Origin: Acephala macrosclerotiorum
Taxonomy: Eukaryota > Ascomycota > Leotiomycetes > Helotiales > Mollisiaceae
NCBI GenBank assembly: GCA_014904845.1
Contig: MU119228.1
Span: 332,555-396,554 of the forward strand
Direction: 5' to 3'
Length of the DNA: 64,000 nt
The translations under genes and the position numbers were made by a program. The notes beneath the pieces are model-generated. The model was given only the letters and a program-made list of their open reading frames with translations, ran no database searches and was not told the origin of the DNA. This document shows, one piece after another, positions 43,735 through 56,110 of the stretch. Position 1 is the stretch's first letter. Every line of letters begins with the position of its first letter.

Positions 43735-44939
43735 TTAGTCCGTAGCGTTCACAATTTTAAGCCCTGTCAACCTCACAATCTCTTGTCGATCACGTCTTTT
43801 GGAGCTGGAACAGGGGGCAAAAGCAGGTTGAAATTGGCAGCCGCAGGTGCTACCTCCTACGCTGTAGGAGGATTCCACCAACAGGTGGTTTCCTAGGGTG
43901 CCACTTGTTGCCTTGTCGAGGTCTTCTCTGTCCAGGTCATATGGAAGATTCGAGCCATCCGTGGAAAACGAGGAATATGGTGAGGTGTCGGCTTTATCGA
44001 GTTCAATATCGACCAAAATGACCAACGGAACTTCATGTCCAACGAGCCACTTTTGGGCTTTTTCTTTGAGGGATTCGCGACTCTGGGTGACTGCAATCTC
44101 GATAACGATAACAAGTTTCCGCTTGCCAATTTGAATTGCAAGGTCGGGTGTAACTAAATCTCTATTATACTTGTTGCGGAGCTTGTATACTATCACTCAC
44201 GATTAGAGCTAGCTAAAACGATGAAAGATCCCTTGGTACCTTGGTTTGTCCTAAGCGTGAGGTTCACCTTCTGGTTGAGGTCACCACTCCTCTTGAGGTC
44301 CCCAACCCAGTCGGTGAAGACCTCGACAGTACCTTCGTGAATCGGCCCTGCAGTTTCTTTCACAATTACCTCTTGAAGTTTGGCGTCATACTCATATCCT
44401 TCAATTTCCCCTAACTGGCTATCCCATTGCAAAAATGTCTCCCGATCAACTTTGAATGGCAATGCAAAGGATTGGTGTTTCCAATTTCTCAACTTCATCA
44501 AAGTTTCCTCATCCAAATAATCTAAATACCTTTCCCCAGAATCTTTGAGAGACAAAAGGCGATTAAGGATGTCCTCCGGTCGATCGCTGGGTGGGCGCAG
44601 GATTGGCCTGCGTTGAGCCTTTTCCGGGAGAACATCGTTTGGAGTTGGTGGAAGATAGCCCTCAAAAGTGTGTCCCACAGACCCGCAGATTGGTTGAGGG
44701 GTCTTTACTTTGGTCTCGTGTGAATTGGGTGGTGAAAGGATAGAAGATTTCGCTTTTTCTTTCGTTTCGGGAATGGGAATAGGAGGCGAACTTGCTGGTG
44801 CCGAAGCTGTGCTTTGGCTTGAAGTTTTAGATGCTGGCTTCGCAGAAGAAGCCATTGCTTTCGTATTAGCTCCAGTACGCCGTTGTGTTGCAAAGTAGGA
44901 ATATATCTTCGATGGTTCACTGCCATAAACGAGCGCCAT
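43735..44939 (-). CDS. PD-(D/E)XK nuclease-like (Uma2-type) fungal protein
   Basis: Exons 44240-44939 and 43735-44189, 50-nt intron (donor GTACCA, acceptor GATAG), 384 residues, ATG at 44937-44939. The first 110 residues are Ser/Pro/Lys-rich and disordered. The region from about 120 (RPEDILNRLLSLKDSGERYL) leads into TPDLAIQIGKRKLVIVIEIA, then VTQSRESLKEKAQKWL. The spacing Asp ... strand ... Glu followed by SxESLxxKAxxWL is that of the putative restriction-endonuclease-like domain found in many fungal genomes. Catalytic competence cannot be judged: a Lys two residues after the Glu is not present (IEIAVTQ), so a Gln or Ser variant is possible. A hAT-like MITE sits 66 bp upstream of the ATG and may have displaced its promoter. 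Confidence 0.6.
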
Positions 44940-45005
44940 GTTTTATCGTAAAGCGTGCGAGGTAAAACCGGCACACGAGTTGCCACTCGCTAAGCGCAGA
45001 AATAT

Positions 45006-45383
45006 GGGTACGGTTAAAAGGGCATGAGGCCACAAGGCACTAACACATACAAACAACCCCCTGCAATCAAAATATTTCAGGCACTCATGCCATTTTAATA
45101 AGCGCAATTCTTCTTCTCGCAGCACTAAAACTAGCTTTTTGCGACAATTATTTACGCGATAGAATTAATAAATTAAGAGTCTTATAATTTATGTATAAAT
45201 AATGCGATTCGATTGCACTTTTTAAAATTATAAAAAGTTGTAGATTAGTTGCGCTGTAATTGCACTTTGTATCGATATCGCGACTTTTTCTAAGTCAACA
45301 ACTTAGCGAGATAAAGCGGCATAGGCAGATTTAGTTGTGAAAATGTTTTTGCCTTGTGGCCTCATGCCCTTTTAACCGTACCC
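45006..45383. mobile_element. hAT-like MITE, 378 bp, with 8-bp target duplication
   Basis: Both ends carry the same 34-bp perfect inverted repeat, beginning GGGTACGGTTAAAAGGGCAT and ending in CCACAAGGCA. The element is flanked by the direct repeat AGAAATAT (44998-45005 and 45384-45391), an 8-bp target duplication as made by hAT transposases. The interior is AT-rich and has no coding capacity. Perfect ends and duplication suggest recent movement. Confidence 0.9.
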
Positions 45384-45391
45384 AGAAATAT

Positions 45392-47145
45392 CCGCAACTT
45401 CGTGATTCGCCTTTGCGTTTTGATTGTCAAATGAACTCCTAAGCATGGAGTTGACAATAAGAGAAGATTGGTTGAGTTGCACATTCACGGTGCGAAAGAT
45501 ATTTGCTCTGTTACTGGGGCGAGATCTATCTCTTATCGTGGGCGGAGCTGGGACTTAAGCTGGCATTCTACCAGTCGGATGTCGTGCTACGAAATGTCCA
45601 ACACGCAGGATTAATTTGACGCAACTCGGTGTATTAGGTCATGATTTGGTGATCCGCTGCTGCATTTAGGACCTCGTGCTACATATACCTCCCGGACACG
45701 CCGCAACCAAATGGTCCACATCTGTGCGACATTTAGGCTCATTTTGAACGTGCAAGAATGTCCCAAAGCCTCACAAATACTAGTGCTAAAGGGTGCGCCT
45801 GCAAAAACTGACCCTGCTCTTTTTCATCGATCGCTTGAGACGAAAAAAAGGGGAGGGGGTCATCAGCGCTAGCAGCGATCACGTGCTCTAATATTGCCCT
45901 TTGAACACATATCTCCACCTTCTATGACCTAAGTATTCGATCTCAAGCAAGATTAGATTTGAATTAGAGACATCACTGTCTAACAGCTCAATCACAACCT
46001 AAAGAGATAGTAGCATGTGGTGAGAAAGTAATTCTATATACCTAGCCACTGGAGTCTTTGATTTCTTGCGAACGGTATTCGATAAGTTGAAAACGGAAGA
46101 GAGGACTTGCTAATACTAAATCATACTCTCAGTCTCTTTGCAAGGTCGTCTAGCCTAGATATTCCAGTACTAGCGACGCTACTACCACTTTTCTGCCGCT
46201 GTTTTAAAAAACCAAAGTTTAGGACCTAAAACCCTTTCGTGTATAGTGATAACATTCGGAGGTAAGTTTCCTCGGAGCAATGTTCCCTCTTATGCACTGC
46301 TTCTAGGGTCTTGAGACTTGAATCATCTCCTAATTTTGTCTTGATATCCTACCACTCCCGAAATGTTCTGGTCCTTGTAAGCTTCCACTATAAGACCTAA
46401 AACGCAGGAGTTGGGACGGAATACTTGGCCAACGCTCATGAAACTCGGAAGAGTTGCCTCGGACCTAATACTAGCATCCTTTTCAGAGTGAACGATTAAT
46501 CTCTCCTCGTGCAGCATTGGGAAATAGTGACGTTAAGGCACAGAAAGGGCACAGGGTTGCTAGTAATTGAACTGGTGGATAGTACGCTTGACTGCCAGAC
46601 AAGCTACTGCAAGGGCTAAAGAGCATCTGACTGTGACACTTTAATCCTAACAGAATCAAAGTCTGATTCTGTAGGGAAGGGTGAGCAAGGGTGAGCAAGG
46701 GTGAGCAAGGGTGCGCTGGGGTGGAGGAAAGTAACATATTAATGTCTGTTTAAGAATCTTGGAAAAAGCCTTAGACTTAACGCTTCATACTCAAATTTAA
46801 TATGAATACATTACAGAAATAGTTTAAGATATACTTGAGGCAAAATATACCAGCTCCTTAAAGGGGCATATTTAAATGTTGCATGAGATGCCTTGCACGT
46901 GACCAGTGGCTGTTGCACTTGCAGCGGCCCCCAACCTGCGCTTACCTTCGACATCCTTCACGTGGCGCACTTCCCTTTTATGGTCACCGAGTCCCCTGCC
47001 GCGGCTGAAACGCAGAGGGAGAAGCTGAATATCGAGGCTGAGAGCTGATGGCGAAAGCTGTTGCCAGGTCAGTGACACGATTTTCTAAGAGCGCTTCACA
47101 TCAAAACCATCAACAGAGGCGACAGAACATTGAGTCCCGCAGAAA
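45392..47145. other. Long gene-free stretch
   Basis: No recognised gene. Includes the small inverted repeat at 46651-46671 (CAGAATCA and TGATTCTG around 5 bp) and the decamer array at 46671-46720. The last 200 bp are the probable promoter of the HET gene. Confidence 0.5.
46671..46720 (+). repeat. Decamer tandem repeat GTGAGCAAGG
   Basis: Three perfect copies at 46681-46710, with a degenerate copy on each side (GTAGGGAAGG and GTGCGCTGGG). Confidence 0.85.
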
Positions 47146-49215
47146 ATGGCGCCTCTGGTTGAGCCATACCTATCCACTCCCCTCGTTAGCCAAAACAGTG
47201 AGAGATTTATCCGAGTTGTCAAGATTCTCTCCAAAGCCAACGAGCGGCGACTCGGATGTTCTCTCGAGGTCATAGATCTCAACGAATCACCCGTCTATGA
47301 TTGCTTGTCTTACACATGGAGCGAACCGTTATATCATGAACTCTCCGCAGGGTACCCTTTAGATATCAGGACAACAACTGGCGATCTCGACCACGAAATC
47401 GAGTGTAATGGCAAAATGGTACCCATCACTGAAAACCTCGAAGATGCACTATTGCAATTCAAAGAAACCGGTTTTATCTCAGATCCCGTGAAAGGCTGTC
47501 CAGAGAACAAACAAGGGTTAATCTGGATCGATGCAATATGCATCAACCAAAAGGATGAAGCGGAGAAAGGTGTTCAGATAGAGATGATGGATGAGATATA
47601 CACTGGAGCGAGGAGAGTCATCGCCTGGTTGGGGAGATGTGATGAACATGTTCACCCTGCCCTGGAGATCATCCAGCGAATAAAGTCTATCCCTCCCGAG
47701 CAGCGCCAAGTCACAATCACAGATTTTGAAGGTCCCGAATACCAATCTCTGTTCGGAAATCCGGCGATTTCATCCCAGCAGTGGAACGACTACGCAGCAC
47801 TCATTCAACGAGCATGGTTCAATCGGGTTTGGATTATCCAAGAGGCTTTTTTAGCACGCCATATAGACGTGCTTTGTGGCCCACATGTTCTCTCTTGGAA
47901 ACACGATCTTTGGGACGTGGCGAAGTTCCTTAGAGAGTCGAATTTAGGTACTTTACTTATGGTACAAGTTGATGGAGCAGCTCACCCAGATCGAAAATCG
48001 ACGGCTTATATCAACAACAGCCTCAACAACCAGTACCAGCTTGAAGCCATGAAAGAAAACGCAGCTAAGAAACCACTCTCGCTTGAGAAGCTTTTGGTAT
48101 ACAGCAGGTATTTCCAGGCTGGACAGGCACAGGATTATGTCTATGGGTTGCTGGGTATCTGGAAGTCTTCGAACAAGACGAAGAAACTACCTCCGGATAT
48201 GACCATAGACCAAGGTCTAAAGAAAGAGCCTGACTTTGTTGCTCTGGTCTTTACAAAGTACTCTTGGGTCTCAATTCGGAATACGAAAGATCTCAATGTC
48301 CTCTCACTGGTTGACGATCCATCTACTCGAGCACAACAACACTTGCCTTCTTGGGTCCCAGATTACAGTGTTGGATTTCATGTGCATCCTCTTGCTGGCG
48401 TCCCGCGACCTGATCCCGAAAAGCAACGCTGGAATGCCAGTAAGGGATTACCACCTTTCGAAGTACGGACCTCGAACCCCAAGATATTACCAGTCAAAGG
48501 CATTCTTTTCGATATTATCGATGAAGTCGCAGCTACATACTCAGGAATTATAGATGGACATGATATCAACAGCTTGCTGGTTCTCCTCCTCCAGTATCCA
48601 GGAGATAAATATCCGACGGGATGTACACCCGTGGAAGCTTTCTGGAGAACGCTCATCAAGGATACTTTCTGCGAGAGACCAGCTACTGACCAGGCTCGTG
48701 ATGCGTTCCAATACTTGATAGCGGGGCATGTGGGAGACCTGGAAGATGCATCCGAGGGGTATGAAGAAAACGTCAACACGGAAGAAATGTCGAGTCTACT
48801 TGAGAAAACGAAAAGTACTATTGCACAAGTTAGCAACAAGTACAAGAACGATACCGCAATACCGGACATGGAAGCGGTTTATGAGATTCTTGAAAAGGTG
48901 GGCAGCCTGCATCCTGCTTCTGAGGAAAAGAAGAAGCTGGATCGAGATTTTGATGACATAACCGAGAGCTTCAGAGTTGCATATTCCTGTAGAAGGCTTT
49001 TCAGAACGAAGAGAAACTATTTGGGTATTGCGGCTGAGTCACTCAAGAAGGGAGATGCTGTTTGGGTCTTGGCTGGTGCGGCTGTACCCTTGGTCTTGAG
49101 GCCAGCTAAGGATGGAGGGTGGAAGCTAGTTGGAGAGGCATACATTCATGAGATCATGAATGGTGAGGTAGTGAAGTTGGTGGGTAAAGAGCTTCAGGAA
49201 ATCAACTTGGTATGA
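47146..49215 (+). CDS. HET-domain protein (heterokaryon incompatibility)
   Basis: Single exon, 689 residues, ATG at 47146. HET blocks: YDCLSYTWSEP (about 45-56), GLIWIDAICINQKDEAEKGV (about 122-142) and MMDEIYTGARRVIAWLGRCD. WFNRVWIIQEAFLARHIDVL and DYVYGLLGI follow, as in the long HET class. The C-terminal part ends GDAVWVLAGAAVPLVLRPAK and VGEAYIHEIMNGEVVKLVG, the characteristic terminal module of these proteins. It is presumably an effector of cell death on non-self fusion; the partner is unknown. It is intact and faces the S41 peptidase gene (247 bp between stop codons). Confidence 0.88.
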   Translation: MAPLVEPYLSTPLVSQNSERFIRVVKILSKANERRLGCSLEVIDLNESPVYDCLSYTWSEPLYHELSAGYPLDIRTTTGDLDHEIECNGKMVPITENLEDALLQFKETGFISDPVKGCPENKQGLIWIDAICINQKDEAEKGVQIEMMDEIYTGARRVIAWLGRCDEHVHPALEIIQRIKSIPPEQRQVTITDFEGPEYQSLFGNPAISSQQWNDYAALIQRAWFNRVWIIQEAFLARHIDVLCGPHVLSWKHDLWDVAKFLRESNLGTLLMVQVDGAAHPDRKSTAYINNSLNNQYQLEAMKENAAKKPLSLEKLLVYSRYFQAGQAQDYVYGLLGIWKSSNKTKKLPPDMTIDQGLKKEPDFVALVFTKYSWVSIRNTKDLNVLSLVDDPSTRAQQHLPSWVPDYSVGFHVHPLAGVPRPDPEKQRWNASKGLPPFEVRTSNPKILPVKGILFDIIDEVAATYSGIIDGHDINSLLVLLLQYPGDKYPTGCTPVEAFWRTLIKDTFCERPATDQARDAFQYLIAGHVGDLEDASEGYEENVNTEEMSSLLEKTKSTIAQVSNKYKNDTAIPDMEAVYEILEKVGSLHPASEEKKKLDRDFDDITESFRVAYSCRRLFRTKRNYLGIAAESLKKGDAVWVLAGAAVPLVLRPAKDGGWKLVGEAYIHEIMNGEVVKLVGKELQEINLV

Positions 49216-49462
49216 GAAATTGTACGCTGGGATACGCAGGACGCCTTGGCGAGTTTCGAGTTTCTCTTTCTGAACATCTTTCCTATCCTTTCCATCTCCT
49301 TTCATAATTTGAAGTTTGCAGAAAACCGAAAAAGCAGTACAAGGGGTCGAGGAGATATTAAAAGTTATTTCATATTATCGAATATCTACATCAAAATGAA
49401 AAGAATGCTCTCTCTCGGAACCCTTGCAGTTTTCAGAACGCCCGCCCCGATGTGAAAATGAT

Positions 49463-52294
49463 CTAATTAACAAGCGGACCCGGACTCGACTTAGTACTGA
49501 CCTTCGAGTTGCTCACAGGACAAACACCCTTCAACAACGGTTGACTCCCAACATTGACATCGGAATTCGACCTCGCTTGACACGGCTGCCCTCCCGCACA
49601 TTTCGCATTTCCCACCACACATGGCAGTTTACATACCCCCAAATCACACGTCGTACCTCCAGTACAAGCCGAATCAATAGTGCAGGACGTGACGACATTA
49701 TTCTTGTACCGAGCAAGATTGAATCCATCATTCAACCCATCGTTTAGCGACGTAAGAGACGAGATCGAAGACGTGTTCAGTGCGGTGAGGTAGTCAGACA
49801 TATTCGTAAGCGTCCCAGGAGTGGATGATGATGGACCGACGAAATCAGTCGTGTTTGTACCTGTTGTGGCGTAGCCCGTTGACCCTGAGACGCAGAGTGA
49901 AGGATTCGTGAAAATAGCGTCTGCAGCGTACTGCCATAGAGCAGTGTAATTATAAACCGTCTTCGGAGTATAAAAGATCCTACAGTCCGCGGCTTCATAC
50001 GCGAACTGCAGTGGAATTGTCTCATTTCTCCTGACTTGATCTCTTAAATTGATATCAGCATAAGTGACATATACGTCCATTGCAGTGGTGCGATTTGGGA
50101 GGAAGTTCTGCTCAGGAGAGTTCTGGCCCTGGAGGATTTCTTGGGCGAAACCGATATTGGCGTCGAGTACTTCGAGGTCGTAGTCGCTGGCACCGCGGCT
50201 GCCGCTGGGCGCTTGCATAGGCCCGGTCGTTGGGAGACCGCCGGCTGCGACGACGCGAACACCGGCTTCGTGGTGCATCATTTCCATGAAGAGTGCACAA
50301 GAGGAGTCACAGATGCCGTCCGAAAGCTAGGTTATGTCAGCAATTTTGGAACATTGAGCTTGGGATGCTACTCACTAGAACAATGTCTTCTGCTGCCCAT
50401 GGGGGACTTGCGTTCGGTGGTGCTGGGTTGGCACCGTATCCAAATACCGCAAAACTAAAATTTGTATTCGTAGCCGCTTCATCAAATAAGAGACTAGAGA
50501 GATTGTAACGTTGCTGTGTCCGCCAAGATTAGCTCGTCTTCTCATACCATCGAATATCAAACGTACCACAGTGGTAAAGTTGTCGCCATTGTAGAGATGA
50601 GGACCAAAGAACTCAGCCCAAGAACTGAAGTTTTGATTCGTATTTGCATTGATGAGATCTGTAGCAACCCACTCATCTCCTATTAAAGCATAGTAATCCT
50701 CGTCCGTGGTATTCAAGCCGTCGAAAAAATCCGTAATCGTCTCGCCCATCACGTTTGCGGAAGGGTGTGCTCGCAGACGAGAGCCACCGAAAGGATCGAT
50801 GTTGGGAAAGAATCGCTTGAAGGTGTCGATGGCTAGAAGTGGTTGTCCACCAGTATTCTGTTGTAAGTCTATGACGACCTTTTGAAGGCCAGCTGCTTTG
50901 CTGCGTGTGATAAAGTCGCTAATGGTACTTTGGAACGTGTCGAGTGCGGCGTCATATTCGTCGAAGCTGGGAATACTGAGTACAGAGATTGAAGTGGAGT
51001 TGAGGAAATATCCTAATAGCACCTCGATGTCAGCATGAAGACTTTCCTAGGCTTTCGAAGCTTCTGATTAGAAGCAAGATTGTATCTACTAGACGGTTAT
51101 CCCCTGATAGAGAAATCAACTTACCAGAAACATAGCCTCCTCCATACGTTCCCAAATCTGTCTGGAAGACATCGGGTGTGTCAGGGTAGGCAGTATTGTT
51201 CCAGTTAGAAGGTGTTGGAGATGCTGAGGAGACAGAAGTCGAGGTCGATGTAGCTGTGGTAGACGGGACTGCAGAAGACGTGTCAACTGTGTCGCTGGAG
51301 GCGTTGTAGGACGCGGGATAAAACCCGAGTACGAAGAAATTGTAGAAATCGCCTCCTGTCTCCAAAGGACCAGTTGGCCCCGGATTGTTGTAGACAGCTT
51401 GGAAATTGTCGCTGTAGGAAGTACCGTTTTCCAGGACTGTTGTTATTGTATCCCCAGGATAAAATGTTGCCCCTCCACTGAAGACATCAAAATAGCCCTG
51501 AATGTCTAGTGCAGCACTGAGCATTAGCTGATTCCAGTCGGCGTGCTTCTCCAAAGTTCCGACCGAGTTCTTGGAGGCAAATTCAGTTAGGTATGTAGTC
51601 GCGTCAACGCCGTTGATAGTCTTGATTGCCGAGGGCTGATAAGTCGTGAAGTACTTGCTCTCGAATAGATCAACTGTTCCATCTTAGCTCTTATTCCAGC
51701 TATGAGAGGGTTTGATGTGTATACATACAGGCAAAATAGACCTTTGGGAGCTGGATGCCATCAATTGAGAGAGACACAATATCGTATGGACTCGCAAAAG
51801 TAAACGCAGCTAGGATCCCGGCGAATAGATTGACATGCGCATCATGAGTTGCGTATAAAAGAGTTTGGAGAGCCGCCTCGAACTCATATTGATTAGGGAA
51901 GATCCCGCTATCGATGCCTTCTTGCAAGTGCTGAAGACCTAACAACAAATCGACGCCTGGCTGCTGATAACTGGTGGGTGGGGTTTTCAGGTATGCCAAG
52001 GTACTTTGGAATTGCAGTGTATCATTATAATATTCGAGAAAACGTGTCGCAACCGCAGCATTAAAAGGGACACTCGTGAGACATTCGTAGGCCAAACTAG
52101 CATTAAAGACGTAGGTATCTACTCAGATATTAGACGCTGCTCTGGTTAAGCTTCCGCGGGGGCTCATTACCAGGATCGTTTACAATAGTCCCGCAAGCTG
52201 TTGACTGCGCAAGGCTAGCTGAAGTTGTAGTAGTCGGCAGAGCGAGAGACGTGCTTGCGAGTAGAGACAGACATAAAAATTGAAAAGACTTCAT
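49463..52294 (-). CDS. Secreted S41 (CPAF-like) serine peptidase
   Basis: Six exons: 52171-52294, 51729-52118, 51125-51673, 50567-51012, 50376-50513 and 49463-50326, 836 residues, all phases consistent. Residues 1-18 (MKSFQFLCLSLLASTSLA) are a signal peptide. The N-terminal helical region carries YATHDAHVN (His133/His136), the expected catalytic-His loop of CPAF-type enzymes. The tail-specific-protease core is in exons 4-6: ISVLSIPSFDEY, KVVIDLQQNTGGQPLLAIDT and LSDGICDSSCALFMEMMHHE, with Ser558 the likely nucleophile. GGLPTTGPMQAPSGSRGASD follows as in fungal homologues. A Ser/Thr-rich linker lies near 310-340, and a Cys-rich tail (CTGGTTCDLGVCKLPCVVGN) ends the protein. It is probably an extracellular or wall-associated protease; the substrate is unknown. 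Confidence 0.85.
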
Positions 52295-53083
52295 CTTGGC
52301 GATTTGCGCAACACAAGATGCGAAGATGCGCGGGAAAACGAGCGTGGGAAAAACTGGAAGAAGCTCTCATCTGCAAAGAAAATCAGAGGCATAAGCATCG
52401 AAAATTTGTAATCACCACAGATCGTTCTTGCATGGGTTGCCCTGAACATGCATAGCCCCCAATCCTACTCGAGGCGAATACGACGAGAGGCTGCGAATAG
52501 GGCGAGGGCTGGCATGCATGAGCTGGAGCCTTGCGATGTGACAGTGCGCCACATGGGCAAGGTGGGATGAACTTGATTGGAAGGAACACGAGCGACTCCG
52601 TTCGGTGGGCGAAGTGAGCCAACGGCGGTGGCACTCCACGCAAAAAATAAGATCGCTCGGCTGGCATGGCCCGCAAGGTACCTCGAGCAGCCGTTTGTGA
52701 GCCGCAGCAAGCCAAGGGCAAGATTCTGCGTGCCCGTTGGGGTTCCCGACTCAATGAGACATTTTGAGGTACGAGTGAGTAATCAATTCCGCATCATCCA
52801 AAGACTTTAGCTCGCGGAGAAGCGTTTTAGTATTCTCTTTCCGTTCGCCGCAAAGCTTGTTTTCTTACCATGATTTATGATGGGGTCACCAATTATAGAG
52901 ACCCGCGGCGCCGCCGGGTTGGCGAAATTAAGTGGCTGACAGGTGCGGCAACCCTGATACTTGTCCCTGCAGAATTTCCTATAAGGCTGAGCCCGATCCT
53001 TGGGGACTAAAAGTTTCTGCATTATGTTCCTGTGGGTACAATATTAGTTTAGTAGTCACGTGCGGCACTAGGCCAGATCGGGA
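52295..53083. other. Boundary region before the AT-rich block
   Basis: Ordinary composition. Several overlapping short open frames on both strands (52383-52810) are mutual shadows and show no family features. Includes the promoter of the peptidase gene. Confidence 0.5.
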
Positions 53084-53102
53084 CTAGCGCCGCTTGCGCT
53101 AG
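53084..53102. repeat. Inverted repeat at edge of AT-rich block
   Basis: Arms CTAGCGC and GCGCTAG around CGCTT. It stands exactly where base composition falls from normal to extreme AT and may be the end of an inserted element. Confidence 0.5.
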
Positions 53103-54250
53103 AATTGAGATTATATCTTTCAATTTTTGCGCGTTTACTAGATTTAGAACTTACAATCAATCAACGAATTATTTAATTTATTTGTTTATTTCGTTTTTAA
53201 TTTATTACTAATAATAAATATTTTTAGTAATATTAATACTAATTAATAATTGTTTAATTAATTACGAAATAATAAAAATTTATTTAAAAAAAATTAATTA
53301 TAATAAAATAAAAGTTTTATTGAGTTTATTATAAAACGCGTTTAAAATAATTAATATATTTTCGAAAAAACGAGAATTTACAAAAAAAATTTTATAAAAA
53401 CGCGTCGAAAAATATTAAAATTATTAAAAATTTAAAAAAAATAATACGAGAGCGATTTTAAATTTGTATTTATTTTTCAAGTTTACGTTTATTATATAAA
53501 ATAATAACGTTTACGAAAAACGAATAAAAAAACGTAAAAATAATTTCAAGTTTATATTAATTTATTTGAAATTATATTAAAAACGAAATTAATAAAAAAT
53601 TTTTACAATTTTATTTATTATTTGATCAAAAGTATATAAATATTAATAATAATATTTATTTGAATTCGAATTAAAATTTTTAATTTTTTTATTATTTATT
53701 ATATAATTATTTTTTAAAATAATAAATTTATTTAAAATTAAATTCGTTTATAATAAAAAAAAAAAAAAAAAAAATTCGATTTTATAAACAATAAAAATTT
53801 CAATAAAAAAATATTAAATAAATATATTTTTTATCGATTTAAAATATATAAAAAAAAAAAAATATTCAAATTGTAATTTATAAAATTTTTTTTAAATTTT
53901 TTTTAAAAAATATACGTAATAAATTTTACGTTTAATATATAAAAATTTTGTATATTGTTTTTAAAACTTTTTATATATTTATAAAATTTAAATATTAAAA
54001 AATAAAAAAATTATTATTAATAATTTAAAAAAAGTTTTTCAATAAACAAATTTTTATAAATAAATATAAAAAAAAATTATTAATTAATTAAAAAATAATT
54101 TTTTTTTTTTCGATAAAATCGATTAATTAAATTAATAAATCAAAATATTTTAATACTAATAATCAATATTTAAAATATAATTATTTTTTCGATTTTAATT
54201 AATAATACGAATTTTTTTTTTACGATAATAATTATTTTTACGATTATTTT

Positions 54251-54340
54251 TTATATTTTTTTTATTACGATTTTTTTTACAAATACGAATTTTTTTTATA
54301 TTTTTTTTATTACAATTTTTTTTACAAATACGAATTTGTT
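54251..54340 (+). repeat. 45-bp direct repeat, two copies
   Basis: The unit starting TTATATTTTTTTTATTACGA (54251) recurs at 54296 with one G/A difference near its middle and divergence only at the very end. Confidence 0.7.
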
Positions 54341-55889
54341 TAATACAATATAAAATATTTAATTTATTTATTAATAATTTTTTTAATAATAATTAAATAT
54401 ATATAATAATTTATAAAATATATTTATTAAATTTTTTACGAATTTAATAAAAATTTATATCGACAATAAAAAATATAATAAAGAATTTTATAATATTTTT
54501 AATTATAAATTATTAATTTTTTATAATTATTATAATAAAATATTTTTTATTAATTTTATAAAACGTATAAATATATTTTATTTTAATAGATTTATAAAAA
54601 AAATTTTAATTTTATTACGTTAATAATAATAATAAAAATTTATTTCGAGATTAAAAAAAATCGTTAATTATATATATTTTTATAAAAAGAAACAATTTTA
54701 ATAAAAATTATTATAATTAATTTAATAAAATTTAAATTGAATTATTTATAATTATTTTTTAATTAATTTTAAAAAATTTAATTTGATTTATTATTAAAAT
54801 ATTAAACGAAATATAATTTACGAAATTAAATTATTAACGTTTATTGAAATATTAAAAAATGTAATTTTATTTTTTATAAATTTATTAATATTTTTAAAAG
54901 CGTTTACGTTGAATTACGATTAATAATAAATACTATAACGTGATTACGTGAAATACAATAATATAGTTTGGATTTTATTTTTTAAAATAAAAAAAACGAA
55001 TTCGATTAAAATTGAATCGATTGTACGTATAAAAAATAAGAAAAAAAACGCGATCGAAAATAAAATCGAGAAAAATATTAAAATCGAAAAAATTCTCGAA
55101 AAGAATATTATAGAAATTATAGATTTTAAAGAGAATTATACTAGAAAAAATATTATATTTGTAATAAATTGAAATATTAATTTATAAAATATACGATAAA
55201 AAAGTAATAATAAGTATATATAAAATTTTAATAATAAATTTAATATATAGTAAATCGAGATATTATAATAATTTATTATTAGAATTTTTTTATTAAAATT
55301 GAAAAAATAAAAAATTTATTAAAAAATATTTAAATAGTAAAAATAAATTAATTATTAATAAATATAAAAATAAAAAACGAGAATAAGAATTATTTTATTA
55401 AGTTTAAAAAAATCGATAATACGTAAATAATAATTATTTTAAATAATTAATTTATTTATTATATTATTACGAAAAAAAATATATTTAATATTTTATAATT
55501 ATAATTCGAATTATTTAAATCGAATTAATATTTATTTTTTATTTTTGAAAATCGATATTTTTTAAAAGTTTTTCAAAGGATTATATTAAATAATAAAATC
55601 GTCGAAATATTAATTATTAATTAATTGCAATTTATAGTACTTTGAAAATTTAATATTAATATTCAATTAAATATTTTTACGATCGAGATTTATAAAATTC
55701 GTTTTAATAAAAATATTATTTTATTGTAAAAAATTATTTGAATTAATATATTATTAAATATTATTATTTTTTATATTATTTTTATAAATATTATAAATAT
55801 AAAACTCGATAATTTTAAAAATATTTTAATTTAAAAAAATAAAATTATTTTTATTATAAAAAAATAAAATTATTATAATAAAATTATAT

Positions 55890-56110
55890 GTTTTCTTTTT
55901 AAAAATCTTTGTAAATAGCTAGTTTCGAGAGTAGTATTGATCACGTGTTTTCTAGTATATAAAGAGTTTTCGCTTATTATAAATTAATTAATAATTTTTT
56001 TTATTTTTATTTTGATTGATTGATTAATTGATTTACAAATTACGAATTATTTCGAATAAGTTTAATTTATTAATTAAAACGAATTGATTTACGATTGAAT
56101 TTTTTTTCTT
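55890..56110 (+). repeat. Possible LTR/promoter relic inside AT block
   Basis: This is the least degraded piece of the block, with more G and C than its surroundings: GATCACGTGTTTTCTAGTAT followed by ATAAAGAG, so a TATATAAA box with a CACGTG upstream, and then an AT-rich leader. It looks like the promoter part of a mutated LTR retroelement. No second copy was found in the window, so this is tentative. Confidence 0.3.
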
